Of a stretch of 64,000 nt of DNA, positions 34,925-41,544 are shown piece by piece. The stretch is from the NCBI GenBank assembly GCA_036654235.1, contig JAVVSK010000009.1:1-64000 (forward strand), read 5' to 3'. This stretch comes from JAVVSK01 sp036654235 (GTDB lineage: Bacteria > Bacillota > Clostridia > Christensenellales > CAG-138). Position 1 is the stretch's first letter. Each line of letters opens with the position of its first letter. The notes beneath the pieces were generated by a model that was given only the letters and a program-made list of their open reading frames with translations, did not search any database and was not told the origin of the DNA. The position numbers and the translations under genes were made by a program.

Positions 34925-35473
34925 ATGGCTGAGAGAGATAGAGACGAAACGATTGTTGAAGATCCGAGATGGTATGTTGTACATACCTATTCCGGATATG
35001 AAAACAAGGTAAAAGAGGATCTTGAAAAGACCGTTGCTAAGCGCGGACTGTCGGATGCCATACTTGAAATTAAATATCCCACCGAAGAAGTAACGGAAAT
35101 TAAAGACGGTAAGCGTCATACTGTTACGAGAAAGGTCTTTCCCGGCTATGTAATGATAAAGATGGTTATGAATAACGATCTTTGGTACATTGTAAGGAAT
35201 ACTCGCGGCGTAACCGGCTTTGTTGGTTTAGGTTCTAAACCAACCCCGCTTACGGATACCGAGGTGACCGCTATGGGCGTTGAGAGACTTCCCATTGAGC
35301 TCGATGTCGTAGCTGGCGATCATGTTGAGATTATATCAGGTCCGTTTGAGAACTTTCCCGCCGTCGTCGAGCAGCTTGATCCTGAACGGCAGGTGGTGCG
35401 CGTTAAAGTATTCATGTTTGGGAGAGAAACCTCTCTTGATCTTGAATATGTTCAGATTAAGCGCGTCGTTTAA
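34925..35473 (+). CDS. nusG: Transcription termination/antitermination protein NusG
   Basis: 182 residues. The NGN domain begins RWYVVHTYSGYENKVKEDLE (about residues 12-31) and contains KVFPGYVMIKM near 75. The C-terminal KOW domain begins GDHVEIISGPFENFPA near 130. It binds RNA polymerase and helps pausing, termination and coupling to the ribosome. It lies 17 nt after secE, as is nearly universal. Confidence 0.96.
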   Translation: MAERDRDETIVEDPRWYVVHTYSGYENKVKEDLEKTVAKRGLSDAILEIKYPTEEVTEIKDGKRHTVTRKVFPGYVMIKMVMNNDLWYIVRNTRGVTGFVGLGSKPTPLTDTEVTAMGVERLPIELDVVAGDHVEIISGPFENFPAVVEQLDPERQVVRVKVFMFGRETSLDLEYVQIKRVV

Positions 35474-35548
35474 AAAAGCGCAAAAAAATCTTTTGTTTTT
35501 GAAGTATCGCCCAAAAGGGCTTTACATAGGGGCAATTTTATTGCCTCT

Positions 35549-35593
35549 GTGGGAGGGAAATTGATTTAAAGTCTATTTCCCGCTCGCACCACT
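35549..35593 (+). promoter_or_regulatory. Structured leader before rplK
   Basis: GTGGGAGGGAAA and TTTCCCGCTCGCACCAC form an imperfect long hairpin in the 145-nt gap between nusG and rplK. Smaller stems (GCCC/GGGC, AGGGGCAA/TTGCCTCT) precede it. The position fits a ribosomal protein-binding leader for L11/L1. Confidence 0.55.
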
Positions 35594-35618
35594 TTTATTT
35601 TCGGAGGAATTACTAAAA

Positions 35619-36044
35619 ATGGCAAAGAAGATTACAGGTCTTGTAAAGCTTCAAATAGCCGCCGGCAAAGCAACGCCGGCGCCGCCGGTAGGTCCCGCGT
35701 TGGGACAATACGGCGTAAACATGATGGGATTCTGTAAAGAGTTTAATGAGCGTACCTCTAAACAGGCTGGTTTGATAATTCCCGTTGTCATAACCATCTA
35801 TCAGGATCGTTCATTTACTTTTATAACGAAATCTCCACCCGCAGCTGTACTTATAAAGAAGGCTTGCGGACTTGAGCATGCTTCCGGTCGTCCTAATACA
35901 GAGAAGGTCGCGAAGATTACCAAGGCTCAGATAAAAGAGATAGCGGAAGCGAAGATGCAGGATTTAAACGCGGCGTCTCTTGAAACCGCGATGTGCATGG
36001 TGGCAGGCACCGCCCGTAGCATGGGCGTTGTCGTGACAGACTGA
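35619..36044 (+). CDS. rplK: 50S ribosomal protein L11
   Basis: 141 residues. The N-terminal domain has LQIAAGKATPAPPVGPALGQ (about residues 10-29) and GVNMMGFCKEFNERT. The C-terminal RNA-binding domain ends CMVAGTARSMGVVV. It is part of the GTPase-associated centre and contacts 23S rRNA. GGAGGAAT precedes the ATG. rplA follows 16 nt later. Confidence 0.97.
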   Translation: MAKKITGLVKLQIAAGKATPAPPVGPALGQYGVNMMGFCKEFNERTSKQAGLIIPVVITIYQDRSFTFITKSPPAAVLIKKACGLEHASGRPNTEKVAKITKAQIKEIAEAKMQDLNAASLETAMCMVAGTARSMGVVVTD

Positions 36045-36060
36045 CGCGGAGGTAATTTAA

Positions 36061-36750
36061 ATGAAGCATGGAAAAAACTATATTGAGAGCTTAAAAGCTA
36101 TAGACAGAACGAAGCTTTATGACCCGGCGGAAGGAATAACTACCGTTCTTGGTACACATAAAGCGAAGTTTGATGAAACCGTTGAAGCGCATGTACGTTT
36201 GGGCGTTGATCCACGTCACGCGGATCAACAGGTTAGAGGCGCGGTAGTTTTACCGCACGGAACCGGTCGCGTTATCAGGGTTTTGGTTTTCGCAAAGGGA
36301 GATAAGGCGAAGGAAGCCTTAGAAGCCGGAGCGGATTTTGTCGGCGACGATGACATAGTAAAAAAGATTCAGACCGAAAACTGGTTTGGGTTCGATGTTT
36401 GCGTAGCGACGCCGGATATGATGGGCGTTGTCGGTCGCATAGGTCGCGTTTTAGGACCAAAAGGTCTAATGCCCAACCCGAAGAGCGGAACCGTTACAAT
36501 GGATGTCGCGAAAGCGGTTACAGAGATTAAAGCCGGTAAGGTTGAGTATCGCGTAGATAAAACGAGTATCATTCACGTTCCTGTCGGGAAGGTCAGCTTT
36601 GGACAGGAAAAGGTTCTCGAAAATTTAAATACGCTTATGGAAGCAATTATTAAGGCAAAGCCCGCGGCAGCAAAGGGAACTTATATAAAGAGTCTCGTTA
36701 TATCGACGACTATGGGTCCCGGAGTCCGTTTTAACGGACAAAAATTTTAA
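36061..36750 (+). CDS. rplA: 50S ribosomal protein L1
   Basis: 229 residues forming the two-domain L1 stalk protein. The signatures VVLPHGTGRVIRVLVFAKGD (about residues 62-81) and PKGLMPNPKSGTV (about 132-145) are clear. In many bacteria L1 also represses its own operon by binding the mRNA leader. GGAGG precedes the ATG. It is followed by the L10 leader. Confidence 0.97.
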   Translation: MKHGKNYIESLKAIDRTKLYDPAEGITTVLGTHKAKFDETVEAHVRLGVDPRHADQQVRGAVVLPHGTGRVIRVLVFAKGDKAKEALEAGADFVGDDDIVKKIQTENWFGFDVCVATPDMMGVVGRIGRVLGPKGLMPNPKSGTVTMDVAKAVTEIKAGKVEYRVDKTSIIHVPVGKVSFGQEKVLENLNTLMEAIIKAKPAAAKGTYIKSLVISTTMGPGVRFNGQKF

Positions 36751-36769
36751 TTTTTAAAACGGTTTTCGG

Positions 36770-36890
36770 ATAAATCCGATATAATCGAATATTTTGCCAA
36801 AGACAGCAGGTATTAAAGTAAATCCTGCCGAGGCGGTTTTAACAAGTTAACTTGTTATTTCCCCATGTCTTTTGGCATGGGGAATTTTTT
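36770..36890 (+). promoter_or_regulatory. L10(L12) leader with attenuator
   Basis: The gap before rplJ has GCCAAAGACAGCAGG (36796-36810) and CCTGCCGAGGCGGTTTT (36824-36840), the typical kink-turn and stem of ribosomal protein L10 leaders. A hairpin TTCCCCATG / CATGGGGAA (36859-36884) and six T follow, which is a terminator. L10(L12)4 binding is expected to control read-through into rplJ-rplL. Confidence 0.88.
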
Positions 36891-36912
36891 GAACGGAGGT
36901 GAATATAAAAAA

Positions 36913-37425
36913 ATGGCAAGTGCAAAAATCATTGAACAAAAGGCAAAAAAGGTTGAGGAAATTCGTGAAAAAATGAGCAGGGCACAATCCGTAATACTTT
37001 TTAACTATAGAGGACTTACGGTAAGCGAAGTTACGGCGCTTAGAAACGAAATGCGAAAGGCCGGTATTGAATATCTGGTATTGAAAAACGGTCTTGTTGC
37101 ACGCGCGGCGCAGCTTAGCGGTGTTGACGGTTCTATCCATGAACTTTTAAAGGGACCCAGCGCTTTCGCTTTTGGTTATGACGACGCTATCGCTCCTGCG
37201 AAAATACTTAAGGATGCGATAAAGAAGTATAAAAAATGCGAAATGAAGGGCGGCATAGTTGACGGAGTTGTTATGAACGCGAAAGACGTTGATACCCTCG
37301 CCGATTTGCCCAGCAAGGAACAGCTTATCGCAAGGATGCTTGGCAGCATGATGTCTCCGATTTCGGGACTCGCAATCGTACTCAATCAGATCGCGAAAAA
37401 GCGCGAAGAAGCTGCGGAAGCGTAA
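36913..37425 (+). CDS. rplJ: 50S ribosomal protein L10
   Basis: 170 residues from ATG 36913, 12 nt after GGAGGT; the upstream in-frame ATGs lie within the attenuator hairpin. Typical L10 features are VILFNYRGLTVSEVTALRNE (about residues 26-45), VLKNGLVARAA and KGPSAFAFGYDD near 85. The C-terminal helix binds L7/L12 dimers. It is preceded by its autoregulatory leader and followed by rplL. Confidence 0.96.
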   Translation: MASAKIIEQKAKKVEEIREKMSRAQSVILFNYRGLTVSEVTALRNEMRKAGIEYLVLKNGLVARAAQLSGVDGSIHELLKGPSAFAFGYDDAIAPAKILKDAIKKYKKCEMKGGIVDGVVMNAKDVDTLADLPSKEQLIARMLGSMMSPISGLAIVLNQIAKKREEAAEA

Positions 37426-37496
37426 TGCTTTTTCAAAAAAAAAGTAACGCTGATTGAACAGCGAGACAAAAAAATAGATAGAGGAGTTTTATTATA

Positions 37497-37862
37497 ATGA
37501 ATAAGGAACAATTAATTGCCGATATTAAGGCTATGACGGTTTTAGAGCTTAACGATCTCGTTAAGGCTCTTGAAGAAGAATTTGGCGTTTCGGCCGCCGC
37601 TTCAGCGGTTGCCGTTGCGGGTCCCGCGGCTGCTGCCGAGGTTGAGGAAAAGACTGAGTTCGATTGCATACTTAAGGATATCGGCGCTGAGAAGATAAAG
37701 GTTATTAAAGTCGTCCGCGAGATCACCGGTCTGGGTCTTAAAGAAGCTAAAGAACTGGTTGATAACGCGCCTAAGGCCGTTAAAGAGGCTATTCCAAAGG
37801 AAGAATGCGATAAGGTCGTCGAAGCATTTAAGGCTGTTGGAGCAACGATCGAGGTTAAGTAA
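37497..37862 (+). CDS. rplL: 50S ribosomal protein L7/L12
   Basis: 121 residues. An N-terminal dimerisation helix (ALEEEFGVS near residue 22), an Ala-rich hinge (about 30-48) and the C-terminal domain with KIKVIKVVREITGLGLKEAK (about 66-85) and ELVDNAPK. It forms the L12 stalk that recruits translation factors. A terminator at 37956 follows, and no rpoB is found, unlike the common arrangement. Confidence 0.97.
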   Translation: MNKEQLIADIKAMTVLELNDLVKALEEEFGVSAAASAVAVAGPAAAAEVEEKTEFDCILKDIGAEKIKVIKVVREITGLGLKEAKELVDNAPKAVKEAIPKEECDKVVEAFKAVGATIEVK

Positions 37863-37955
37863 TTTTCTGATTAATAAAACCCCGTGGTCGATTTTTTGTT
37901 TAATAGCGATATATAATATTGCTTGCATTCAAAAAAATCGTTCTCGGGATTGCAA

Positions 37956-37985
37956 TAAAAGCCCTAATATAGGGCTTTTATTTTT
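37956..37985 (+). terminator. Terminator of the ribosomal protein operon
   Basis: The perfect stem TAAAAGCCCT / AGGGCTTTTA with a 5-nt loop, followed by a T-run (TTTTTT), lies 94 nt after rplL. Confidence 0.92.
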
Positions 37986-38128
37986 TATATGCTTGCATTT
38001 CTTAATTGCTTATTTTTCAATATAGCATAAAATAAATTAAATCAACCGATGGAAATTGCTAAAATAAAAATATACCGGTGAAAAAATATTATTTATATGG
38101 TAATATGGAATTAAACGGAGGTGGTAAT

Positions 38129-38683
38129 ATGAATGACACCGCATATAGCATAGCCGCGTCTATATTCAGCTATGTTTTTATGGCGATAATAGCATATATG
38201 CTGGTGAGACTCGTCGTTTTATCTCTCGCTGAATATAGGGAGAATAAAAAGGCTCGTATAATGCAAAAGAATATGGCGGCAGGGCGAATCGAATTTTTAT
38301 CTCCCGAAAATTACGCGGGAAACGAATTTTTAATTAATCGCGAAACTATCGTAGGTAGAAGCCGCGGAGCGGACATAGTAATACCGGATAAAGGCGTTTC
38401 AAAGCGTCATTGCGTAATATTTGAGAGAAAAAGCGGGATATACATAGCGGATTATGGAAGTAAGTTAGGCACCTTTGTAAACGGAGAAAAGCTTTTTAAG
38501 CACGATATGCGCTTAAAAAGCGGGGATATAGTCTCCATAGCGGAGAAAATAGCATTTAAAGTAACGTTTGACGGAGAATTTGAGGGAGAACCGGAAGAAA
38601 CTTTCGATTCAGTTGAAGACTTCGGAATTAATACAATGACCTATGGAGAGGAAGGCAAGGCTGAATATGACAAGCAAAACTAA
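38129..38683 (+). CDS. Membrane-anchored FHA domain protein
   Basis: 184 residues from ATG 38129, preceded by GGAGGTGG; the longer frame from 38078 lacks such a site. One N-terminal membrane helix (about residues 8-32) is followed by an FHA phosphothreonine-binding domain (about 62-145) with the motifs IVGRSRGADIVIP, VSKRHC and YGSKLGTFVNGEKL. FHA proteins recruit phosphorylated partners, often in cell-wall growth control. It overlaps the FtsW-like gene by 17 nt. The set FHA-FtsW/RodA-PBP resembles wall cassettes usually accompanied by Ser/Thr kinases, none of which is visible here. Confidence 0.88.
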   Translation: MNDTAYSIAASIFSYVFMAIIAYMLVRLVVLSLAEYRENKKARIMQKNMAAGRIEFLSPENYAGNEFLINRETIVGRSRGADIVIPDKGVSKRHCVIFERKSGIYIADYGSKLGTFVNGEKLFKHDMRLKSGDIVSIAEKIAFKVTFDGEFEGEPEETFDSVEDFGINTMTYGEEGKAEYDKQN

Positions 38684-39911
38684 AAGGCGCGCTATAGGTC
38701 TTCTCGTTTTATTAATACTCTTTATCATGTGCGCATTTTCGCTTCTCGCTTTTTCGGGGAAGTCTATCGATTATGTCGCACCCCTTTTTGGTGCGATTTT
38801 ATCTTGCGTTTTGATAATAGAATATGCTCTTATGGCGCGGCTGTTTGGAAATTTCGATAGATTCCTTTTAATAACTGTCGATATTCTCCTTTGCATCGGC
38901 ATGGCTACCCAATACCGTATGGATTCAGCCTATGCTTTTAAACAACTGGCTATGTTCGTAGGAGGCAGCATCTTGATGTTTATATGTATTCCGTTTTTTA
39001 AAAAGCAGGATATTATAAAAAAGTTGACTCTTCCGATGATGATAGCATCTATTATCGTTTTGGGCGTTCTTCTCGTTTTCGGCAAGGAAAACGGCGGCGC
39101 AAAGAACTGGATAAATATAGCCGGATTTACTTTCCAACCGAGTGAATTTGTTAAAATAGCGACGGTTATCGTTCTTGCCTTCTATTTTGATAAGAGCAGT
39201 CGTTTTAAAAAGGTTTTTCCCGCTTTTGCCTTTGTTTTAATTATAGCCGCGCTCCTTATGCTTGAGCGAGATTTAGGTGCGGTAATGCTTATTGCGGGGA
39301 CTGCTCTAATTGTATTTTACGCTGCTACGGGAAATATTCTGGCGACATTAGGCGGCGTTGCCTTTGGCGCGGGCGGGGCACTACTAAGTTACTCGCTTTT
39401 CGATCACGTTCGAATTCGCGTTGCCGTTTGGCAAAATCCATGGGCTACATACGAGGGAAGCGGATATCAGATTGCGCAGGGTCTGATGGCGATAGCGTCG
39501 GGAGGTCTCTTCGGCGTTGGTCTAGGGATGGGGACACCTAAAATAATCCCCGCATATCGAACGGACTACATATTTGCCGTCATATGCGAACAGTTCGGGA
39601 TAATCGTCGGGCTTTGCGTAATAGCGTTTTATATCGTATTTATAATTCGCGGAATAAATATAGCGTTAAAAGCACCAAATCGATTTTTAATGCTCTTAGG
39701 CTTCGGCTGTACCGTCCTAATAACGTTGCAAAGCTTTATAATTATAGGAGGCGTTATAAAGATGATACCTCTTACCGGGATAACGCTTCCGTTCGTTAGT
39801 TACGGGGGGACATCTATGATAGCTTGCATGATCCTTTTGGGTATTTTACAGAGCATTGCCGTTCAGGGTAGAGAGGAGCTAACTTTAGATGAAAACAAAA
39901 CTCAAGATTAA
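38667..39911 (+). CDS. FtsW/RodA/SpoVE family peptidoglycan polymerase
   Basis: 414 residues from ATG 38667, with ten predicted membrane helices. SEDS family features are GFTFQPSEFVKIA near residue 165, ERDLGAVM near 200, and the C-terminal PLTGITLPFVSYGGTSM near 370. The enzyme polymerises lipid II with a partner class B PBP, which is the next gene. Its stop overlaps the PBP start by 23 nt. It cannot be told from sequence whether it serves division (FtsW) or elongation (RodA). Confidence 0.93.
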   Translation: MTSKTKRRAIGLLVLLILFIMCAFSLLAFSGKSIDYVAPLFGAILSCVLIIEYALMARLFGNFDRFLLITVDILLCIGMATQYRMDSAYAFKQLAMFVGGSILMFICIPFFKKQDIIKKLTLPMMIASIIVLGVLLVFGKENGGAKNWINIAGFTFQPSEFVKIATVIVLAFYFDKSSRFKKVFPAFAFVLIIAALLMLERDLGAVMLIAGTALIVFYAATGNILATLGGVAFGAGGALLSYSLFDHVRIRVAVWQNPWATYEGSGYQIAQGLMAIASGGLFGVGLGMGTPKIIPAYRTDYIFAVICEQFGIIVGLCVIAFYIVFIIRGINIALKAPNRFLMLLGFGCTVLITLQSFIIIGGVIKMIPLTGITLPFVSYGGTSMIACMILLGILQSIAVQGREELTLDENKTQD

Positions 39912-41349
39912 ACAGCTTTTGGCGCTTTTTTTGGTGATGTTCGTTCTATTATCAGGATACCTCGTTCTTATCGTAAATCAATACGGAACAAGGTGGTTTA
40001 CAAGTCCTTATAATACGCGCGTTCAGGATCAAAAGGGGAATATAATAGCCGGATCAATAGGCGATAGAAACGGGAATATTTTAGCTTATTGCGACGAGAG
40101 CAATGAGAGAAAGTATAATCCGGATAAAAGAATGCGCCTTTCGACCGCCCTACTATTGGGAGATAACTTTGGACAAACGATAGGTGCGGATGCCATGTTT
40201 GCGAAATATCTTTTAGGCTATGATCAAAACGTCTTTGAACGGTTAAGCGCAGCTATAAGCGGAGAAAAAGCCTATGGCTCAAACGTTACGTTGACCGTTG
40301 ACGCGGAGCTTTCATCATACACATATGATCAAATGGGTGATTTTAACGGTGCAGTCATCCTTTTAAACTATAAAACGGGAGAAATACTAACTAGCGTAAG
40401 TAAGCCGGCTTTTGACCCGGCGCGAATGAAGGACTATTTAGACGGGAAAATAACTTTGGAGAGCGGCGAGATGGTGAATCGAGTAACCATGGGTCAATAT
40501 GCTCCGGGTTCGGTGTTTAAAATAGTTACGCTTTTAGCGGCTATAAGATATATACCGAACGCGGTAAACGAGACTTTTAACTGTTCCGGTCAACTCTTAT
40601 TTGATGAAAAAACGGGGAAATATGTTGGTGACTTAAATACGGTTTTAAACCTCGAAGGATTAAACGGACTTATTGATTATCAAGGGTCGAGCCATGGTGA
40701 ATTAAGCTTAAAATCGGCTTTTACTAAGTCTTGCAATAATACTTTTGGGCTTTTGGCTATGAAAATAGGAAACGATAAAATGGCGAAGACAGCGTATGAC
40801 CTCGGAATCGGTCGCGAATTTTTGTTTTCTGATATGCTTGCATATTCGAGCAGCTTTACGAAAGCCGATAAGGATATCGATCTCGCCTGGTCAGGGGCGG
40901 GACAATATAAGGACATTATGACACCTTTAAACATGGCGCTGATATCGGCGTCCGTAGCTAACGGCGGAGTTATGCCCGAGCCGAAGCTTTTACGTTACGC
41001 GGTTACACCCGGCGGAGCTATGACCTATTCGCTGCGTCCGGGGAAATATATGACATCGATGAATAAGGAAGAAGCGGGTCTGATTCGTGAATATATGCTT
41101 GAAGTCGTAAAAAACGGAACGGGTAAATCAGCGCAAATAAGCGGCTACGAGGTAGGAGGTAAAACCGGAACGGCAGAGGTTACGAGCGACGGGAGTAAGA
41201 GCCCGCATGCCTGGTTTACCGGCTTCGTATATTCGGACGATCATCCTCTCGCTATTTGCGTTATATTGGAAAATGGAGGAAGCGGAGGAAGTAACGCAGC
41301 ACCCGTTGCACAGGCGGTTTTAAAACGCGCAATAAGGCTGGGATATTAA
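39889..41349 (+). CDS. Class B penicillin-binding protein (transpeptidase)
   Basis: 486 residues with one N-terminal membrane helix (about 8-28) and a short dimerisation region. The transpeptidase domain carries SxxK in APGSVFKIVT near residue 208, SxN in KSCNNTFG near 283 and KTG in GGKTGTAEV near 424. It cross-links peptidoglycan made by the preceding SEDS protein. The length and the N-terminal layout resemble PbpA of the rodA-pbpA pair. All three active-site motifs are intact. Confidence 0.93.
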   Translation: MKTKLKIKQLLALFLVMFVLLSGYLVLIVNQYGTRWFTSPYNTRVQDQKGNIIAGSIGDRNGNILAYCDESNERKYNPDKRMRLSTALLLGDNFGQTIGADAMFAKYLLGYDQNVFERLSAAISGEKAYGSNVTLTVDAELSSYTYDQMGDFNGAVILLNYKTGEILTSVSKPAFDPARMKDYLDGKITLESGEMVNRVTMGQYAPGSVFKIVTLLAAIRYIPNAVNETFNCSGQLLFDEKTGKYVGDLNTVLNLEGLNGLIDYQGSSHGELSLKSAFTKSCNNTFGLLAMKIGNDKMAKTAYDLGIGREFLFSDMLAYSSSFTKADKDIDLAWSGAGQYKDIMTPLNMALISASVANGGVMPEPKLLRYAVTPGGAMTYSLRPGKYMTSMNKEEAGLIREYMLEVVKNGTGKSAQISGYEVGGKTGTAEVTSDGSKSPHAWFTGFVYSDDHPLAICVILENGGSGGSNAAPVAQAVLKRAIRLGY

Positions 41350-41356
41350 AGAAAGA

Positions 41357-41388
41357 CAGTATTGGGAAAATGAAGTTTCCCAATACTG
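41357..41388 (+). terminator. Terminator-like hairpin after the PBP gene
   Basis: The perfect 13-bp stem CAGTATTGGGAAA / TTTCCCAATACTG with a 6-nt loop lies 8 nt after the stop codon. It lacks a T-run. Confidence 0.6.
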
Positions 41389-41465
41389 CACTGCAATTAG
41401 GGAATTAAAGACTTTGTTTTTCAAAATGTCTTATTTTTATACCGATACTATCTTTTTTAAGAGTA

Positions 41466-41494
41466 TTGCAGGAATTAATTTGACATGTTATAAT
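41466..41494 (+). promoter_or_regulatory. Promoter of the secreted caspase-like gene
   Basis: A perfect extended -10 TGTTATAAT (TATAAT at 41489-41494) and TTGCAG (41466-41471) are separated by 17 bp, 50 bp before the start codon. Confidence 0.7.
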
Positions 41495-41544
41495 GTCATT
41501 CGGTGTATTAATATGCACAAAGAAAACTGGGAGGCACATCATAA

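Noticed and set aside
36841..36856. Perfect 16-bp palindrome as a repressor operator
   Set aside because: It lies inside the transcribed L10 leader, between the L10-binding fold and the attenuator, so an RNA role is more likely than a DNA operator.
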